Below, piece after piece: positions 1 to 10,132 of a stretch of 64,000 nt of DNA. The notes under the pieces are model-generated. The model did not search any database. It was not told where the DNA came from and was given only the letters and a program-made list of their open reading frames with translations. The translations under genes and the position numbers were made by a program. The stretch is taken from positions 2,354,501 through 2,418,500 of the forward strand of contig NZ_CP070506.1 of NCBI RefSeq assembly GCF_016925675.1. Reading direction: 5' to 3'. The stretch comes from Pseudomonas hygromyciniae (lineage in GTDB: Bacteria; Pseudomonadota; Gammaproteobacteria; Pseudomonadales; Pseudomonadaceae). The number at the start of each line of letters is the position of its first letter. Position 1 is the first letter of the stretch.

Positions 1-1458
1 GCAGGCATTGCAGTCCATGCTCTGGACGTAGGTCTCCATGGTGGTATTGGCCACCGGTACGTTGCTATCGCTGATAAAGGCGCCATAGGACAGGGGCACC
101 TTCGCACCCGCGCCCGGCTCCGGGTCCGGTGCGGTCGGGGCGGTGATCCACAGCACATTGACTAGCTTGTAGTACTGGAACACCGACTGGCCGTTGGTCT
201 GCTGGGCGAAGCTGGCCTGCACGGCGCCGTTGAGCGCCTGTATGTCCGAAGGCAAGGGGTGTTCGCGGGTGGTCTGCACCGGCTGGTCGCGTGGATAGGG
301 TTCGGTGCATTCGCGATCAGGGTGGTGCTGTTGGCACTGGATACGGGCTACGTTCGCCATGCACACGTCAGGACCACCGGTGCAGTTGGGATTGTAGAAG
401 GTATAGCCGTCGGGCGGTGTCTGTTGCGCAGGTACTTGGCCTGGCTCTTGTACGTTGTCTACTTGCTCGAAGGTGGTCCAGATGAAGTTCGGTGAACTCT
501 GGGTCTTGTTGATGATATGCAGGCCCACCAGGCCCACCACTTGTTGGGTGCATTGCAGGGTGGCGGGGTTCTTGAGCCAGGCCACGGTGGTCAGGTAGCG
601 CCCGTAGAGCTGGGGTTTGCCAGTGAGGATGCGCCAGGCGGCCTTGAGCTCCAGGGCGCCCAGTTCTTCCTGGGGCAGGGGTTTTGTCGGCATCGAGCGC
701 ATCAGCTCGCCAGCGGGCAGGGACAGACCGGCCGGGTGATTGCCATCGCTGTTCTGTGCCACGGTCAGTTGGTTGGCGGCATCGTACAGCCCGTACTTGA
801 CGATATAGTCAAACTCGGCCTTGCCCACCTTGCGCTCGAAATACACCAGGTTGCCGGTCTGGTCCGTCAGCCAGCCACCGGCGGCTTCCATGATCGGGTC
901 GGGAATCGACGCCAGGGTACCGCTGGACAAGTGGAAGCGATGCTTGGCGTTGGTCGCGCTTTCCGAGGTGGCGTTCATAAACTTGCGTGCGCCGACCGAT
1001 AGCGCTTGCAGGCTGCCCTGGCTGCTGCAATTGGCCGGCACCAGGGTTTGCACCCCCCAATCACTGGGCTTTGGCGCGCCGGGCAGGAAAATCTCATTGG
1101 CGTCCTTGTAGCTGGCCCAGACCGGCGCCACGCTCATCGGTTGCCCGGCGGTGGTGGGTACGCCGAATTGCTTGACGGTGATCGTCCTGTCCGGTTCGCC
1201 CGCCAGGCTGGCATCGGCCGGCCATCCAGGGTTCACCGGCCAGTTCAGGGCAATGAACAATTGCCAGCCAAAGCAGTTCATAAAGCTCTGGCCGGTGGTG
1301 TTGAAGTTGTTGACCGGTAGAAACCCGCCGCTGTTTGGGTCGAACACCAGTTGCTGCTGGACGCAGTTATCGGCATCGGACGCGTGGGCCGAGGGCAGGA
1401 GAAACAGTGACAGTAGCGTGCCGACCAGCAGCAGACCACGTAAGCGAAATCTGTACAT
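1..1458 (-). CDS. Secreted protein, probable cytochrome c (3' part outside window)
   Basis: The frame is open for 486 codons up to the window edge. ATG codons lie at 1461 and 1458; AAGGAG sits 7 nt before the second, so 1458 is preferred. The N-terminus is a classic Sec signal: a basic start (MYRFRLRG), a hydrophobic core, then a likely cleavage after AHA. The mature part is rich in Asn, Pro and Trp. The last visible residues are MDCNAC, so the window ends just where the His of a CxxCH haem c site would follow; haem binding is therefore likely but not shown. It is the third gene after the tyrosinase and the unknown protein, separated from the latter by a REP pair. A periplasmic electron acceptor or donor for a redox system is an inference. 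Confidence 0.7.
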   Translation of the reverse strand, partial: MYRFRLRGLLLVGTLLSLFLLPSAHASDADNCVQQQLVFDPNSGGFLPVNNFNTTGQSFMNCFGWQLFIALNWPVNPGWPADASLAGEPDRTITVKQFGVPTTAGQPMSVAPVWASYKDANEIFLPGAPKPSDWGVQTLVPANCSSQGSLQALSVGARKFMNATSESATNAKHRFHLSSGTLASIPDPIMEAAGGWLTDQTGNLVYFERKVGKAEFDYIVKYGLYDAANQLTVAQNSDGNHPAGLSLPAGELMRSMPTKPLPQEELGALELKAAWRILTGKPQLYGRYLTTVAWLKNPATLQCTQQVVGLVGLHIINKTQSSPNFIWTTFEQVDNVQEPGQVPAQQTPPDGYTFYNPNCTGGPDVCMANVARIQCQQHHPDRECTEPYPRDQPVQTTREHPLPSDIQALNGAVQASFAQQTNGQSVFQYYKLVNVLWITAPTAPDPEPGAGAKVPLSYGAFISDSNVPVANTTMETYVQSMDCNAC

Positions 1459-1498
1459 CATCGCGCTCCTTGCATGAAGGTGAAGCCTCTAGCCGTTG

Positions 1499-1601
1499 TG
1501 TAGGAGCCGGCTTGCCGGCGAAAAACCTGAGCGCACCGCTGGGCATCAGATACCCCGCGTTTTCGTTGAGGATTCTCGCTGGCAAGCCAGCTCCCACAGG
1601 G
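1499..1601. repeat. REP pair (REPIN-like)
   Basis: Two inverted REP units, TAGGAGCCGGCTTGCCGGCG near 1501-1520 and its partner ending CCAGCTCCCACAGG near 1600, are separated by about 55 bp. They fill the gap between the second and third genes of the leftward tyrosinase operon and could form a long hairpin in that transcript. Confidence 0.85.
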
Positions 1602-1616
1602 GGGTGGTGTTTGCCC

Positions 1617-3362
1617 TTAAAGGGATGGCACCAGCGCCAGCCCGGACTCCCAAGGGTGGTCCGCCGCGCTGACGTTATCCGCCTCGCCCGGATTGAGCGC
1701 GCGCACTGTCACCAGTCCCGGCGCCGCGTTTTTCGCGACAGTGATGGTCATGATGTAACCCTGGGTACCGCCCGCATTGGTCTGGCCCGGAATGGCCGAG
1801 GCGTCGGGCAGGAACTCCGTGACCTCTGCCGTGACCCCGGGGTTGTTGAACTGGATCCGTGCGGTGGCGGCGGTGGTCTTGAGGTCGGCGCCTTGTACCA
1901 CCAGCGCGAATTGTCCGCTGGTGCCTGGGGCCAGCCAGGCCGGCAGGTCAGTGGGCGACTGGCCGTAGAACAAGTCCAGCGGCAACAGCTGCACCGGCCA
2001 GGGTTGTAGGCCATCGACCCGATCCTGCACGCAAAGCGATTGCTCCTGCGCGGTGCTCGGCATGGTGGTGACACTCAGGCCCACCAGCAATTGCTGGGCA
2101 ATTACCCACACATAGTTCACCGGCTGGCCGTTGATGGTGATGTCGTTGATCGAGAACCCCGCACTTTCCGGGACCTCAAACACCGCCTGCAGGATCTGGT
2201 CAGAGCCGTTGATCGCCGATTTGGCGGTGCCGCGAGTAATGCGCCAGTACTGGCTCACATCCTGGCCTTGGGGGCCTTTCCATGCATTGAAGTTGGTCGG
2301 CTGTTGCAGGTACAGGGCGATGGGGTTGGTCAGGGAAATCCGGCTGGGGGTGGCCCCATCATTGGTCGCCTCATTGGCGGCAAAGCCGATATGGGGGTCG
2401 GAGTTGCGATAGTTCTGGCCATACTGCGCGCAGCAGATCAGGGCCTGGGCGCTCTGGCTGCTTTTCAGGGGGCGCATGATCGTGGCCGCCGCCGCCAGGT
2501 ACACCTCGGCGCTGAGGGTGTTGGGCCCCGAGGTCAGGTGCATTGCGCCGCCGAACTGGCCGGGGGTGCAGGCAGTGCCGGAGTTCCATTTGTTGACCGT
2601 GTCGTAGGCCGGCAGGCCAGTGGTCGGGTCAATCACCGGGTCACCGGCCTTGCCGGTCTTGCAGTCGGCGGTGTAGCGCAGATAGAGATCTTGCAGTTGC
2701 ACATTCGGGTCGATGTAGTCGCGATACAAGCCCAGCACGGCATTCGGATCGATGCGCCACATGGCCAGGAAGTACGCCGGGTTTTCACTGGTGAAGGTGA
2801 TCTTGCGCATCTTGCCGTTGGTATCGCGCACGATCGACCATTCGCAGTATTCGTCCAGCCAGCCCCGTGGTCCGGAGGGCGAGAAGTCTTTGTATTTGCC
2901 GTTCCAGTCGATAGTCGGGCAGCGGGTCACTGGCAATTGCAGCAGGGTGCCTTTCTTGTCCGGGTCGTACAGGGTGTACAGGGTGCCGTTGATGGTGATC
3001 TGGCCGTTGTCGGTCAGCTCCATCACTTGTTGCAGGGTCATGGCCTTGTTGCCCAGTTGCGGAATCACCGCCGTGCCGTTGTTGTAGAAAAAGGTCCACA
3101 ACCGGTTGGGGAAGGGTTGCCAGGTAATCGCCGGCAGGGTGGTGTCGCCATAGCCCTCGACCAGCGGGTTGTAATAGGCCGAGCGGGGCGCGTCATACAG
3201 GCCTGACCACGGGTTGCCGATGATCGCCGCTTCGGTCCAGCCGGTTATATCGTTGTTCCAGTCGGTTTCAAATTGCGGTAACTGGTCTTCCAGGCCCAGC
3301 TTGTCGTAGTCCTTTGGCGCTTGCCCAGCGGGGGAGGTGAATTGCTTGAAGGGCGTGCTCAT
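1617..3362 (-). CDS. Unknown 581-aa protein in tyrosinase operon
   Basis: The chosen ATG at 3362 overlaps the tyrosinase stop in an ATGA arrangement (3359-3362) and has GGAG 8 nt upstream; a longer upstream frame exists but would lie inside the tyrosinase gene. The protein starts MSTPFKQFTSPAGQ and has no signal peptide or membrane segment. I do not recognise a family. It is rich in Trp, Tyr, Asn and Pro, contains a Cys pair (LICCAQYGQNYRNSD) in the middle and ends in a region resembling a beta-sandwich (repeated Val/Thr strands). Translational coupling implies it is made with the tyrosinase, so it may be a partner, a substrate protein or a copper-handling subunit; that role is inference only. 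Confidence 0.85.
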   Translation of the reverse strand: MSTPFKQFTSPAGQAPKDYDKLGLEDQLPQFETDWNNDITGWTEAAIIGNPWSGLYDAPRSAYYNPLVEGYGDTTLPAITWQPFPNRLWTFFYNNGTAVIPQLGNKAMTLQQVMELTDNGQITINGTLYTLYDPDKKGTLLQLPVTRCPTIDWNGKYKDFSPSGPRGWLDEYCEWSIVRDTNGKMRKITFTSENPAYFLAMWRIDPNAVLGLYRDYIDPNVQLQDLYLRYTADCKTGKAGDPVIDPTTGLPAYDTVNKWNSGTACTPGQFGGAMHLTSGPNTLSAEVYLAAAATIMRPLKSSQSAQALICCAQYGQNYRNSDPHIGFAANEATNDGATPSRISLTNPIALYLQQPTNFNAWKGPQGQDVSQYWRITRGTAKSAINGSDQILQAVFEVPESAGFSINDITINGQPVNYVWVIAQQLLVGLSVTTMPSTAQEQSLCVQDRVDGLQPWPVQLLPLDLFYGQSPTDLPAWLAPGTSGQFALVVQGADLKTTAATARIQFNNPGVTAEVTEFLPDASAIPGQTNAGGTQGYIMTITVAKNAAPGLVTVRALNPGEADNVSAADHPWESGLALVPSL

Positions 3363-5173
3363 GACAAATCTCCATGGGGGGTAGAAACGCAGCAGCAACC
3401 GGCACTCGGGGGAGGGTCGGCGAGGGTCTGGCGCGGGTCGTCCCACACCAGTTGGGCGATAAAGCCAGGCAGCGGCGCGTATTCTTGCGGCGCCAATACC
3501 CGGCCACTATCGAGATGGGTGACCAGCAGGCTCAACTGCACGGCGTCCGTGGGGCCAAGGTGCAACGCCGAGACACTGCGCGCGGCATTCAGCGCGCGGC
3601 AGACGCCGTGGGTGATGCAACGGCCCTTGTCATCCACCAACCCCATGCCGATGCGGCTGAAGCGCCCGACATAGTGCGGGTTATCCGCGTTGACCTGCTG
3701 TGGCGTGGCGTCGGGCTGGTTGAGGAAAACGTCGATCAGGTAGGTGTCGTGGGTGCAGCGCACATGGTCGAACACCACCCATGGGCCGCTGGCCTGGACC
3801 TGCTCCTGGACAGGCGCGGCACTGTGCGGGCAGCAGGTGTTCGCGCTGGCGCGCCGGGAGCCGAACGGTGGCGCCACCGGGGTGCCGTAGTCGTAGCCGA
3901 TATGCCGGCTGTCCTGGGCCATATCGCCCAGGGTGGTATAGCGCCAGGCATCGGCACTGGTGAATGTGATCGACTCGGCCTGGCTGCCGGCAAACGGCTG
4001 GAGCAGGCACTGGGTGGTGTACTGCGCCGCCGGGTTGGCGCGGATCCAGATCTCCAGCACGCGATCGATATTGGCGTGGTAGGAGCAGAACACCGGGTCA
4101 AACGCGGTGTAGGCGTTATCGGCCATATCGCCGCCGATCCAGCCGTGATAGTTGTCGTGGGGCTGTTCAAACAGGCCATCGAAATTCAGTGTGCGGTTGG
4201 GGTACAGCTCGTCCTTTTGCGGTGGATCAAACACGGTGATATTGGCCCAGGGATACCCCGGCACGCCCTGGGGCTGGCTGAAGGTCCTGAATTTCAAGGC
4301 ATCCACCACCTGCTGCTGGAAAATCCGGCTCATGCCAAACAGCTGGGTGCGCTTGAAGCGCTGCTGATCGCCCTGGGTGTAGAACAGCGGGTTGCGCTGC
4401 ACGAAGCGGCAATCCACGCCCTCGACATTGCCTGAGGCACAGACTTTCGAGCGGCCATCCTTGGCCGCCGCATAGCGCAATGGGTTACGCCGCACTTCGC
4501 CGCTGTGCGGGTGCACATAGGTTTCATCGAGAAAGGCCTGGGGCAGGCCGGCCTGGGGGCTGCCATCAATACTGGCGTCCTCGGCCATCCAGTCCCAATA
4601 CGGGATCGGGCAGTCGATCAAGGCTTCCAGGTACAGCAGGTAGGCGCGATGCCACAAGGCAAAGGCTTCCTGGTAATGCAGGCACCAGTTGGTATGGATA
4701 TAGGCATAGCGCTGCCAGGGCGAGCCACTGTCCGGGTTGCCGATTAGCATCACGTCGTCGAGCCGCGCACGGTACAGGTCCAGTTGCTCCTGGCTCAGCG
4801 CGCGGATGTCCTGGCGCACACGCTTGACCGGGTGCGGCAGATCCGGAGGGGGGATGCGCTCGGCGATATCGAATGGCGAAAAGCTGTTCAGGCGCCAGCC
4901 CTGGTTGACCCACAGCCGGAAGGTTTCCAGGGCGTCGATGGGCCAGAATTGCCGGTCGTCCAGGGTCAACGGCATGTTGCGCGACGCCAGGTGCTGGTAG
5001 ATAGTTTCGGACCAGGCCTTGACCGAGTCGGGGTCTTCCAGGAACACATCGTAGGCGTTCATGCAGCGCACCCACGAGCCTGCGACGTTGGCGCGATCTG
5101 CCGTTGGTATCCAGTAAGGCGCGGTGAAAAGCCCTTGGATATCAGCGGCCCATGTCGGTTTCGCGACTATCAT
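3359..5173 (-). CDS. Tyrosinase-family copper oxidase
   Basis: This is a type-3 binuclear copper protein of 604 aa. CuA ligands are visible as His160, His166 and His175 (HTNWCLHYQEAFALWHRAYL) and CuB ligands as His339, His343 and His366 (HDNYHGW and CSYHANIDRVLEIW). Such enzymes hydroxylate monophenols and/or oxidise o-diphenols to quinones. It is longer than streptomycete tyrosinases, with about 150 extra N-terminal residues and about 220 extra C-terminal residues that may shield the site. There is no signal peptide, so a cytoplasmic location or an unusual export route is expected. Start 5173 is chosen over the upstream ATG because AGAGGG lies 5 nt before it. It is the first gene of a three-gene operon and is divergent from an Lrp-type regulator. 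The actual phenolic substrate cannot be read from sequence. Confidence 0.9.
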   Translation of the reverse strand: MIVAKPTWAADIQGLFTAPYWIPTADRANVAGSWVRCMNAYDVFLEDPDSVKAWSETIYQHLASRNMPLTLDDRQFWPIDALETFRLWVNQGWRLNSFSPFDIAERIPPPDLPHPVKRVRQDIRALSQEQLDLYRARLDDVMLIGNPDSGSPWQRYAYIHTNWCLHYQEAFALWHRAYLLYLEALIDCPIPYWDWMAEDASIDGSPQAGLPQAFLDETYVHPHSGEVRRNPLRYAAAKDGRSKVCASGNVEGVDCRFVQRNPLFYTQGDQQRFKRTQLFGMSRIFQQQVVDALKFRTFSQPQGVPGYPWANITVFDPPQKDELYPNRTLNFDGLFEQPHDNYHGWIGGDMADNAYTAFDPVFCSYHANIDRVLEIWIRANPAAQYTTQCLLQPFAGSQAESITFTSADAWRYTTLGDMAQDSRHIGYDYGTPVAPPFGSRRASANTCCPHSAAPVQEQVQASGPWVVFDHVRCTHDTYLIDVFLNQPDATPQQVNADNPHYVGRFSRIGMGLVDDKGRCITHGVCRALNAARSVSALHLGPTDAVQLSLLVTHLDSGRVLAPQEYAPLPGFIAQLVWDDPRQTLADPPPSAGCCCVSTPHGDLS

Positions 5174-5322
5174 AAGATCCCTCTCACGCGGCCCCAATGC
5201 TGGATTTTCCGGGGCTGCTAAGCTGGAGTTGATAGTAACGGGCCACTGTGCAGTGATTTGTGCAAATTGGCCGGCCTTTACGGCGGATTCATTGCAGTTT
5301 TCTCAAGGAAGAAGTGGAAATA

Positions 5323-5814
5323 ATGACAGACGCCATGGATTTGAAAATTCTCGGCAAATTGCAGAAGGATTGCACCCAGAGCCTGGACCTGCTCAGCGAC
5401 AGCGTGGGGTTGTCCTCGACCAGTTGTTACCGGCGCATCCGGCGCCTGGAGAGCGTGGGCATCATCAAGGCGAAAGTCGCGGTGCTGGATGAAAAAAAGC
5501 TGGGGATCCAGGTCACAGCGTTCTTTTTGATCAAGCTCGACAAGGACAGCAACGACATTGATCGCAAGATGCAGCACATCCTGGCCAACCACCCGGAGAT
5601 TCAGGACTGCTACCTGATGACCGGGGAGTTTGATTTTGTGATGGTGGCCAAGTTTCGCGATGCCACGGAGTACACCGAATACATCTATCGGTTTCTCGAC
5701 ACTTATCGGGATATTCCGATCCGCACCTATTCGTCGACCTTGGTGGTGCGCACGGTGAAGAAGTCTTATGAACTGCCGCTGCAAGGCGTACAGCACCTTC
5801 CTCCAGACTTGTAG
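5323..5814 (+). CDS. Lrp/AsnC-family transcriptional regulator
   Basis: The 163-aa protein has an N-terminal winged helix-turn-helix (DLKILGKLQKDC ... SSTSCYRRIRRLESVGII) followed by a C-terminal RAM ligand-binding domain (IQDCYLMTGEFDFVMVAKF). The ATG at 5323 is preceded by AAGGAAGAAGTGGAAATA; the longer upstream frame lacks a good ribosome site. Lrp-family proteins act as dimers or octamers and usually respond to an amino acid. Its divergent position, 149 bp from the tyrosinase start, suggests that it controls that operon, possibly in response to an aromatic amino acid; the ligand is a guess. A REP pair follows its stop. Confidence 0.92.
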   Translation: MTDAMDLKILGKLQKDCTQSLDLLSDSVGLSSTSCYRRIRRLESVGIIKAKVAVLDEKKLGIQVTAFFLIKLDKDSNDIDRKMQHILANHPEIQDCYLMTGEFDFVMVAKFRDATEYTEYIYRFLDTYRDIPIRTYSSTLVVRTVKKSYELPLQGVQHLPPDL

Positions 5815-5824
5815 ACGCCGGCTT

Positions 5825-5918
5825 GTATGGGAGCGGGCTTGCCCGCGATTACGGTAGATCAGTCAGCACCTGTTTTGGCTGACCCACCGCCATCGCGAGC
5901 AAGCCCGCTCCCACAGGG
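5825..5918. repeat. REP pair (REPIN-like)
   Basis: Inverted units GGGAGCGGGCTTGCCCGCGA (5829-5848) and GCGAGCAAGCCCGCTCCCAC (about 5894-5913) face each other between the convergent Lrp regulator and the small hypothetical gene. The centre has no gene. Confidence 0.9.
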
Positions 5919-5950
5919 TTATGCGTTCGCTGTCATGATCCGCTTGTCTA

Positions 5951-6379
5951 TCAGGCCGCGACAGCCTGAAGCTGCAAGCCACCCTCGACATCCTTGACCA
6001 ATCCGCTGGCCAGCAACAACGGCAGTAAACGCTTGTGCAACTGCGGCTCGACAAACTCCTTTACCGTCTCCAGCGCCAAATCGCCACTGCCCGGCAGTTC
6101 GGCCTTGGTATAGGACAGCCAGGCCTTTTTCAACATCTGCAGCACATCACTGCCAGCGGTCAACGCAAAGCGCCGGTGGGTCACCTGGCCCTGGAAGTTG
6201 AAGCTGTGCTGATACTCGTAACCTTTCTCGTCACCCGCGCTGGCAACACAGCGCACGCAGGTGCAAGGGCCGTCGCCAAAGGCCGCCAGCAGATAGCTAT
6301 TGAAGTCCACCACGGGCTTGAGCGACAGGCGCTTGTCCACTTCGAACAGGTCGCCGGTCATTTTTGCGTCGTTACTCAA
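5951..6379 (-). CDS. Conserved hypothetical protein, 142 aa
   Basis: I do not recognise the family. The start is TTG at 6379, with GAGG 9 nt upstream; the only nearby ATG upstream is out of frame and hits a stop at once. The protein is soluble, with three Cys in GPCTCVRCVAS (CxCxxC) that could bind a metal, followed by a mixed alpha/beta region and a C-terminal half with a winged-helix-like pattern (EFVEPQLHKRLLPLLLASGLVKDV). No membrane segment or signal is seen. It stands alone between a REP pair and the DCC protein. Confidence 0.75.
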   Translation of the reverse strand: MSNDAKMTGDLFEVDKRLSLKPVVDFNSYLLAAFGDGPCTCVRCVASAGDEKGYEYQHSFNFQGQVTHRRFALTAGSDVLQMLKKAWLSYTKAELPGSGDLALETVKEFVEPQLHKRLLPLLLASGLVKDVEGGLQLQAVAA

Positions 6380-6446
6380 GGTGCATTTCCTCGCAGGTCT
6401 ACAGCTGGTTTTTCAAAGCGCGGCATCATACCAGCACGATCCGTGC

Positions 6447-6938
6447 TCATCGCGGGGTTTTCAAGAAGCGTTGTGCATGATCAGGATGGGGTAACAGGCA
6501 ACTGTCGTATCGGCCAAAGAGCCTATAGCGGTTGCGTGCAATACGGTCATAGACCCAGTCGCGCAGTACCCGTGGCAGTACACGCAGCAGTTGTAGCGGC
6601 TGCCAGGCGGTGGGGAGCAGGGCGATGATCTGCAGAACCGCGCTGGAGCGTACCCAGTAGTGTTGGTCGCGAATCACCGCCAGGGTGTCGAATTGATCCA
6701 GGGGCAAGCCGGCCCAAGCGAGCAGCGCCTGGCCCTCGGGCGACTGGACTGCCGCCAGGCGAATACGCCGGTGGCGGTCATGGCGGATCAGGAACCTTAC
6801 CCAGCCATTGCACAGCTTGCAGACCCCGTCGAACAGCACCACTGTCTCACCTTGACTGAGCAAGGGGGGCGGGAGTCGGGCGGGTAAAGGAACCGGGCAT
6901 AAGGGTGGGTCCAATGAGGCTCTGGGGCCCCGGATCAT
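6447..6938 (-). CDS. DCC-family thiol-disulfide oxidoreductase-like protein (DUF393)
   Basis: The protein contains the DUF393 hallmark at its start, VVLFDGVCKLCNGWVRFL: an Asp then CxxC in a thioredoxin-like context, followed by the family's YDRIARNRYRLFGR region near the C-terminus. Function in bacteria is poorly defined; a redox role is inferred from the CxxC. The start is uncertain. ATG 6938 gives a Pro-rich N-terminal extension with a weak ribosome site, whereas a GTG just before VLFDGVC has AAGGTGAG upstream and would give the more usual length of roughly 130 aa. It lies 35 bp downstream of the LysR gene on the same strand. Confidence 0.85.
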   Translation of the reverse strand: MIRGPRASLDPPLCPVPLPARLPPPLLSQGETVVLFDGVCKLCNGWVRFLIRHDRHRRIRLAAVQSPEGQALLAWAGLPLDQFDTLAVIRDQHYWVRSSAVLQIIALLPTAWQPLQLLRVLPRVLRDWVYDRIARNRYRLFGRYDSCLLPHPDHAQRFLKTPR

Positions 6939-6973
6939 ACCCCATCTTAACCATCCCTCCGGCCAGCCAGCTT

Positions 6974-7879
6974 CTACACGGAGCTTTGGCCCAAGCGGCT
7001 CTTGATCCAGTCATACAGATTATTGCCCTCACTCGACAACTCGCTGTTGGCCCGGCGGCACAGGTAATACTGGCGTCCGTCATCCACCGGCAAGTCGAAC
7101 AGTTGCACCAATTCACCCCGGGCCACCAGGGGCGCCACCAACGGTGCACGCAGCAGCGAGCAGCCAAGGCCGGTGAGGGTGGCGACCAGGGTCAACTGGC
7201 CGTCCTCCAGCAACAGACCATTGTGCGTGTTGCTGTGACTGGCCTCAGCGACATCGAACCATTGTCCCCAGGTGCCGCGCTCTTCGTCGTGCAGCAGTGG
7301 CAGCTCGCTGAGGGCTTGGGGGCTGTCGATAGGGCCGTGGCGCTGCAGGAATTGGCGGCTGCAAAACGGCGTGACCGCGCCGCTGATCAGTGGCTCGCTG
7401 TGATAACCCGGCCAGTGCCCGGTGCCGAAGCGGATCGACAGGTCGGCGGCATCGCTGGGGTAGCTGCGGTGGTTGGCGTAGGTGATGTTGATGTCCAGCG
7501 CCGGGTTGTCGCTCAAAAACTGCGGTAGGTTTGGGATGAACAGGTTGGTGGCGAACATCGGGATCAGGCTGATGGTGACCTGGCGTGTCGCGCTTTTTTC
7601 CCGCACGTGCTCGGTGGCGCTGCGCAGTACCGCGAATGCCGAGCGAATCGCCCGGTAGTACTCGCGACCTTCTTCGGTCAGGCCCAGGTTGCGGCCTTGG
7701 CGCATCGTCAGGGGTTGTTGCAGGAAGCTCTCGAGCAAGTGCAGTTGATGACTGACCGCCGAGGGCGACACCCCCAGTTCGCGGGCGGCGGCATTCACGC
7801 CACCATGGCGGGCAAAGGCCTCGAAGGTGCGCACGGCACGTAAAGGTGGATCGTTAGCTAACTGTTCTAAATTATTCAT
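6974..7879 (-). CDS. LysR-family transcriptional regulator (GcvA-like)
   Basis: The 301-aa protein begins MNNLEQLANDPPLRAVRTFE and has a LysR helix-turn-helix (HGGVNAAARELGVSPSAVSH) and a two-lobed effector domain. The 'NAAARELGVSPSAVSHQL' style and the C-terminal RGELVQLF region are those of GcvA-like LTTRs. Start 7879 was chosen because the upstream extension is AT-rich, lies in the promoter region and is not LysR-like. It is divergent from livH across 208 bp, so it is the obvious candidate regulator of the transporter/ATC-hydrolase operon. Effector unknown. Confidence 0.92.
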   Translation of the reverse strand: MNNLEQLANDPPLRAVRTFEAFARHGGVNAAARELGVSPSAVSHQLHLLESFLQQPLTMRQGRNLGLTEEGREYYRAIRSAFAVLRSATEHVREKSATRQVTISLIPMFATNLFIPNLPQFLSDNPALDINITYANHRSYPSDAADLSIRFGTGHWPGYHSEPLISGAVTPFCSRQFLQRHGPIDSPQALSELPLLHDEERGTWGQWFDVAEASHSNTHNGLLLEDGQLTLVATLTGLGCSLLRAPLVAPLVARGELVQLFDLPVDDGRQYYLCRRANSELSSEGNNLYDWIKSRLGQSSV

Positions 7880-8087
7880 GTGTTGAATTAAATACCAAGT
7901 AAAAAAGATAAATAAAGCGGCGTTAGCGTGGAAAAAAATGCCGTAAATAGGGCGTTTGGTATTTGGTATAAACATATTCCTTTCAGATATTTGATAAAAA
8001 CAGAATAAATAACTAGTGTTCCGCGCTCGGGCTTTTAGTCGATGCGCCCTGGCATCGACGTTTTTGTATATGGAGTTGATGGTTCTC
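7880..8087. promoter_or_regulatory. Divergent promoter region between LysR gene and livH
   Basis: The 208-bp gap is strongly AT-rich compared with its neighbours (runs of A/T around 7885-8010) and must hold both the LysR-gene and livH promoters. LTTR sites of the T-N11-A type are expected; several AT dyads are present (for example ATATTCCTTTCAGATAT near 7975-7991), but none can be chosen with confidence. Confidence 0.5.
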
Positions 8088-9031
8088 ATGGATGCGTTTA
8101 TCCAGCAACTGCTTAACGGCTTGCTGTCGGGCAGTCTCTACGCGCTAGTGGCCTTGGGTTACACCATGGTCTACGGCATTTTGCGGATCATCAACTTTGC
8201 CCACGGCGATGTGTTGATGATTGGCGCGCTGGTGGGCCTGTCGGTGATCCGTGTACTGCAAACGACCTGGCCGGATATGCCACCGGTGCTGTTGCTGTTG
8301 GCGGCGGCGATGATTGCCATGGCCTTTTGTGCAGTGCTGGCGGTAGTGATCGAGCGCATTGCCTATCGGCGCTTGCGTAACGCCCCGCGCCTGGCGCCGT
8401 TGATCAGTGGTATCGGCGTGTCGCTGTTGTTGCAGACCGTCGCCATGTTGGTCTGGACCCGTAACCCGCAGATGTTCCCGCAATTGCTGCCTCTGGAACC
8501 CATCGAAGTACTGGCCGGCGATGCCACCCATGCCGCCGTGACCAATGCCACCGCGCTGACCACCATTGGCGTGGCGTTGAGCCTGATGGTCGGGCTGCTG
8601 CTGTTGGTTGAGCGCACGCGCTTTGGTCGGGCCATGCGCGCCGTGGCCGAGAACCCGCAAGTGGCGAGCCTGATGGGCATCAACCCCAATCGCATCATCG
8701 TCATGACCTTCGCCATCGGCGGCGCCCTGGCCGCGCTGGCGGGCATCATGATGGCCAGCAACTATGGCAGCGCGCACTTCTATATGGGCTTTTTGCCCGG
8801 CATCAAGGCGTTTACCGCAGCGGTGCTGGGCGGTATCGGCAACCTCAAGGGGGCCATGCTCGGCGGCCTGCTGCTGGGGCTGATCGAAGCCCTGGGCACC
8901 GGCTACCTCGGGGCCGCCACCAACGGCGTGTTTGGCAGCAACTACCAGGATGTGTTCGCCTTTATCGTGTTGATCGCGGTACTGGTGTTCCGTCCCCAAG
9001 GGCTGTTGGGCGAACGATTGGCGACCCGCGC

Positions 9032-9035
<4 letters not shown>
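8088..9035 (+). CDS. livH: Branched-chain amino acid-type ABC transporter permease LivH
   Basis: This 315-aa inner-membrane permease has about eight hydrophobic segments and LivH signatures (LVALGYTMVYGILRIINFAHG near the N-terminus; GGIGNLKGAMLGGLLLG near the C-terminus). With LivM it forms the channel of an ABC importer. ATG 8088 gives the conserved MDAFIQQLLNGL start; an ATG at 8070 is also possible and is closer to nothing better than a weak GGAG. It is the first gene of a tight operon (livM overlaps by 4 bp). The substrate need not be Leu/Ile/Val; the downstream hydrolase genes suggest a heterocyclic or N-carbamoyl amino acid. Confidence 0.93.

Positions 9036-10128
<1,093 letters not shown>

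Positions 10129-10132
<4 letters not shown>

Noticed and set aside
7880-8015. Extended LysR N-terminus reaching 8089
   Set aside because: The extra 70 residues are AT-rich promoter translation without LysR similarity; MNNLEQ at 7879 gives the normal family length.
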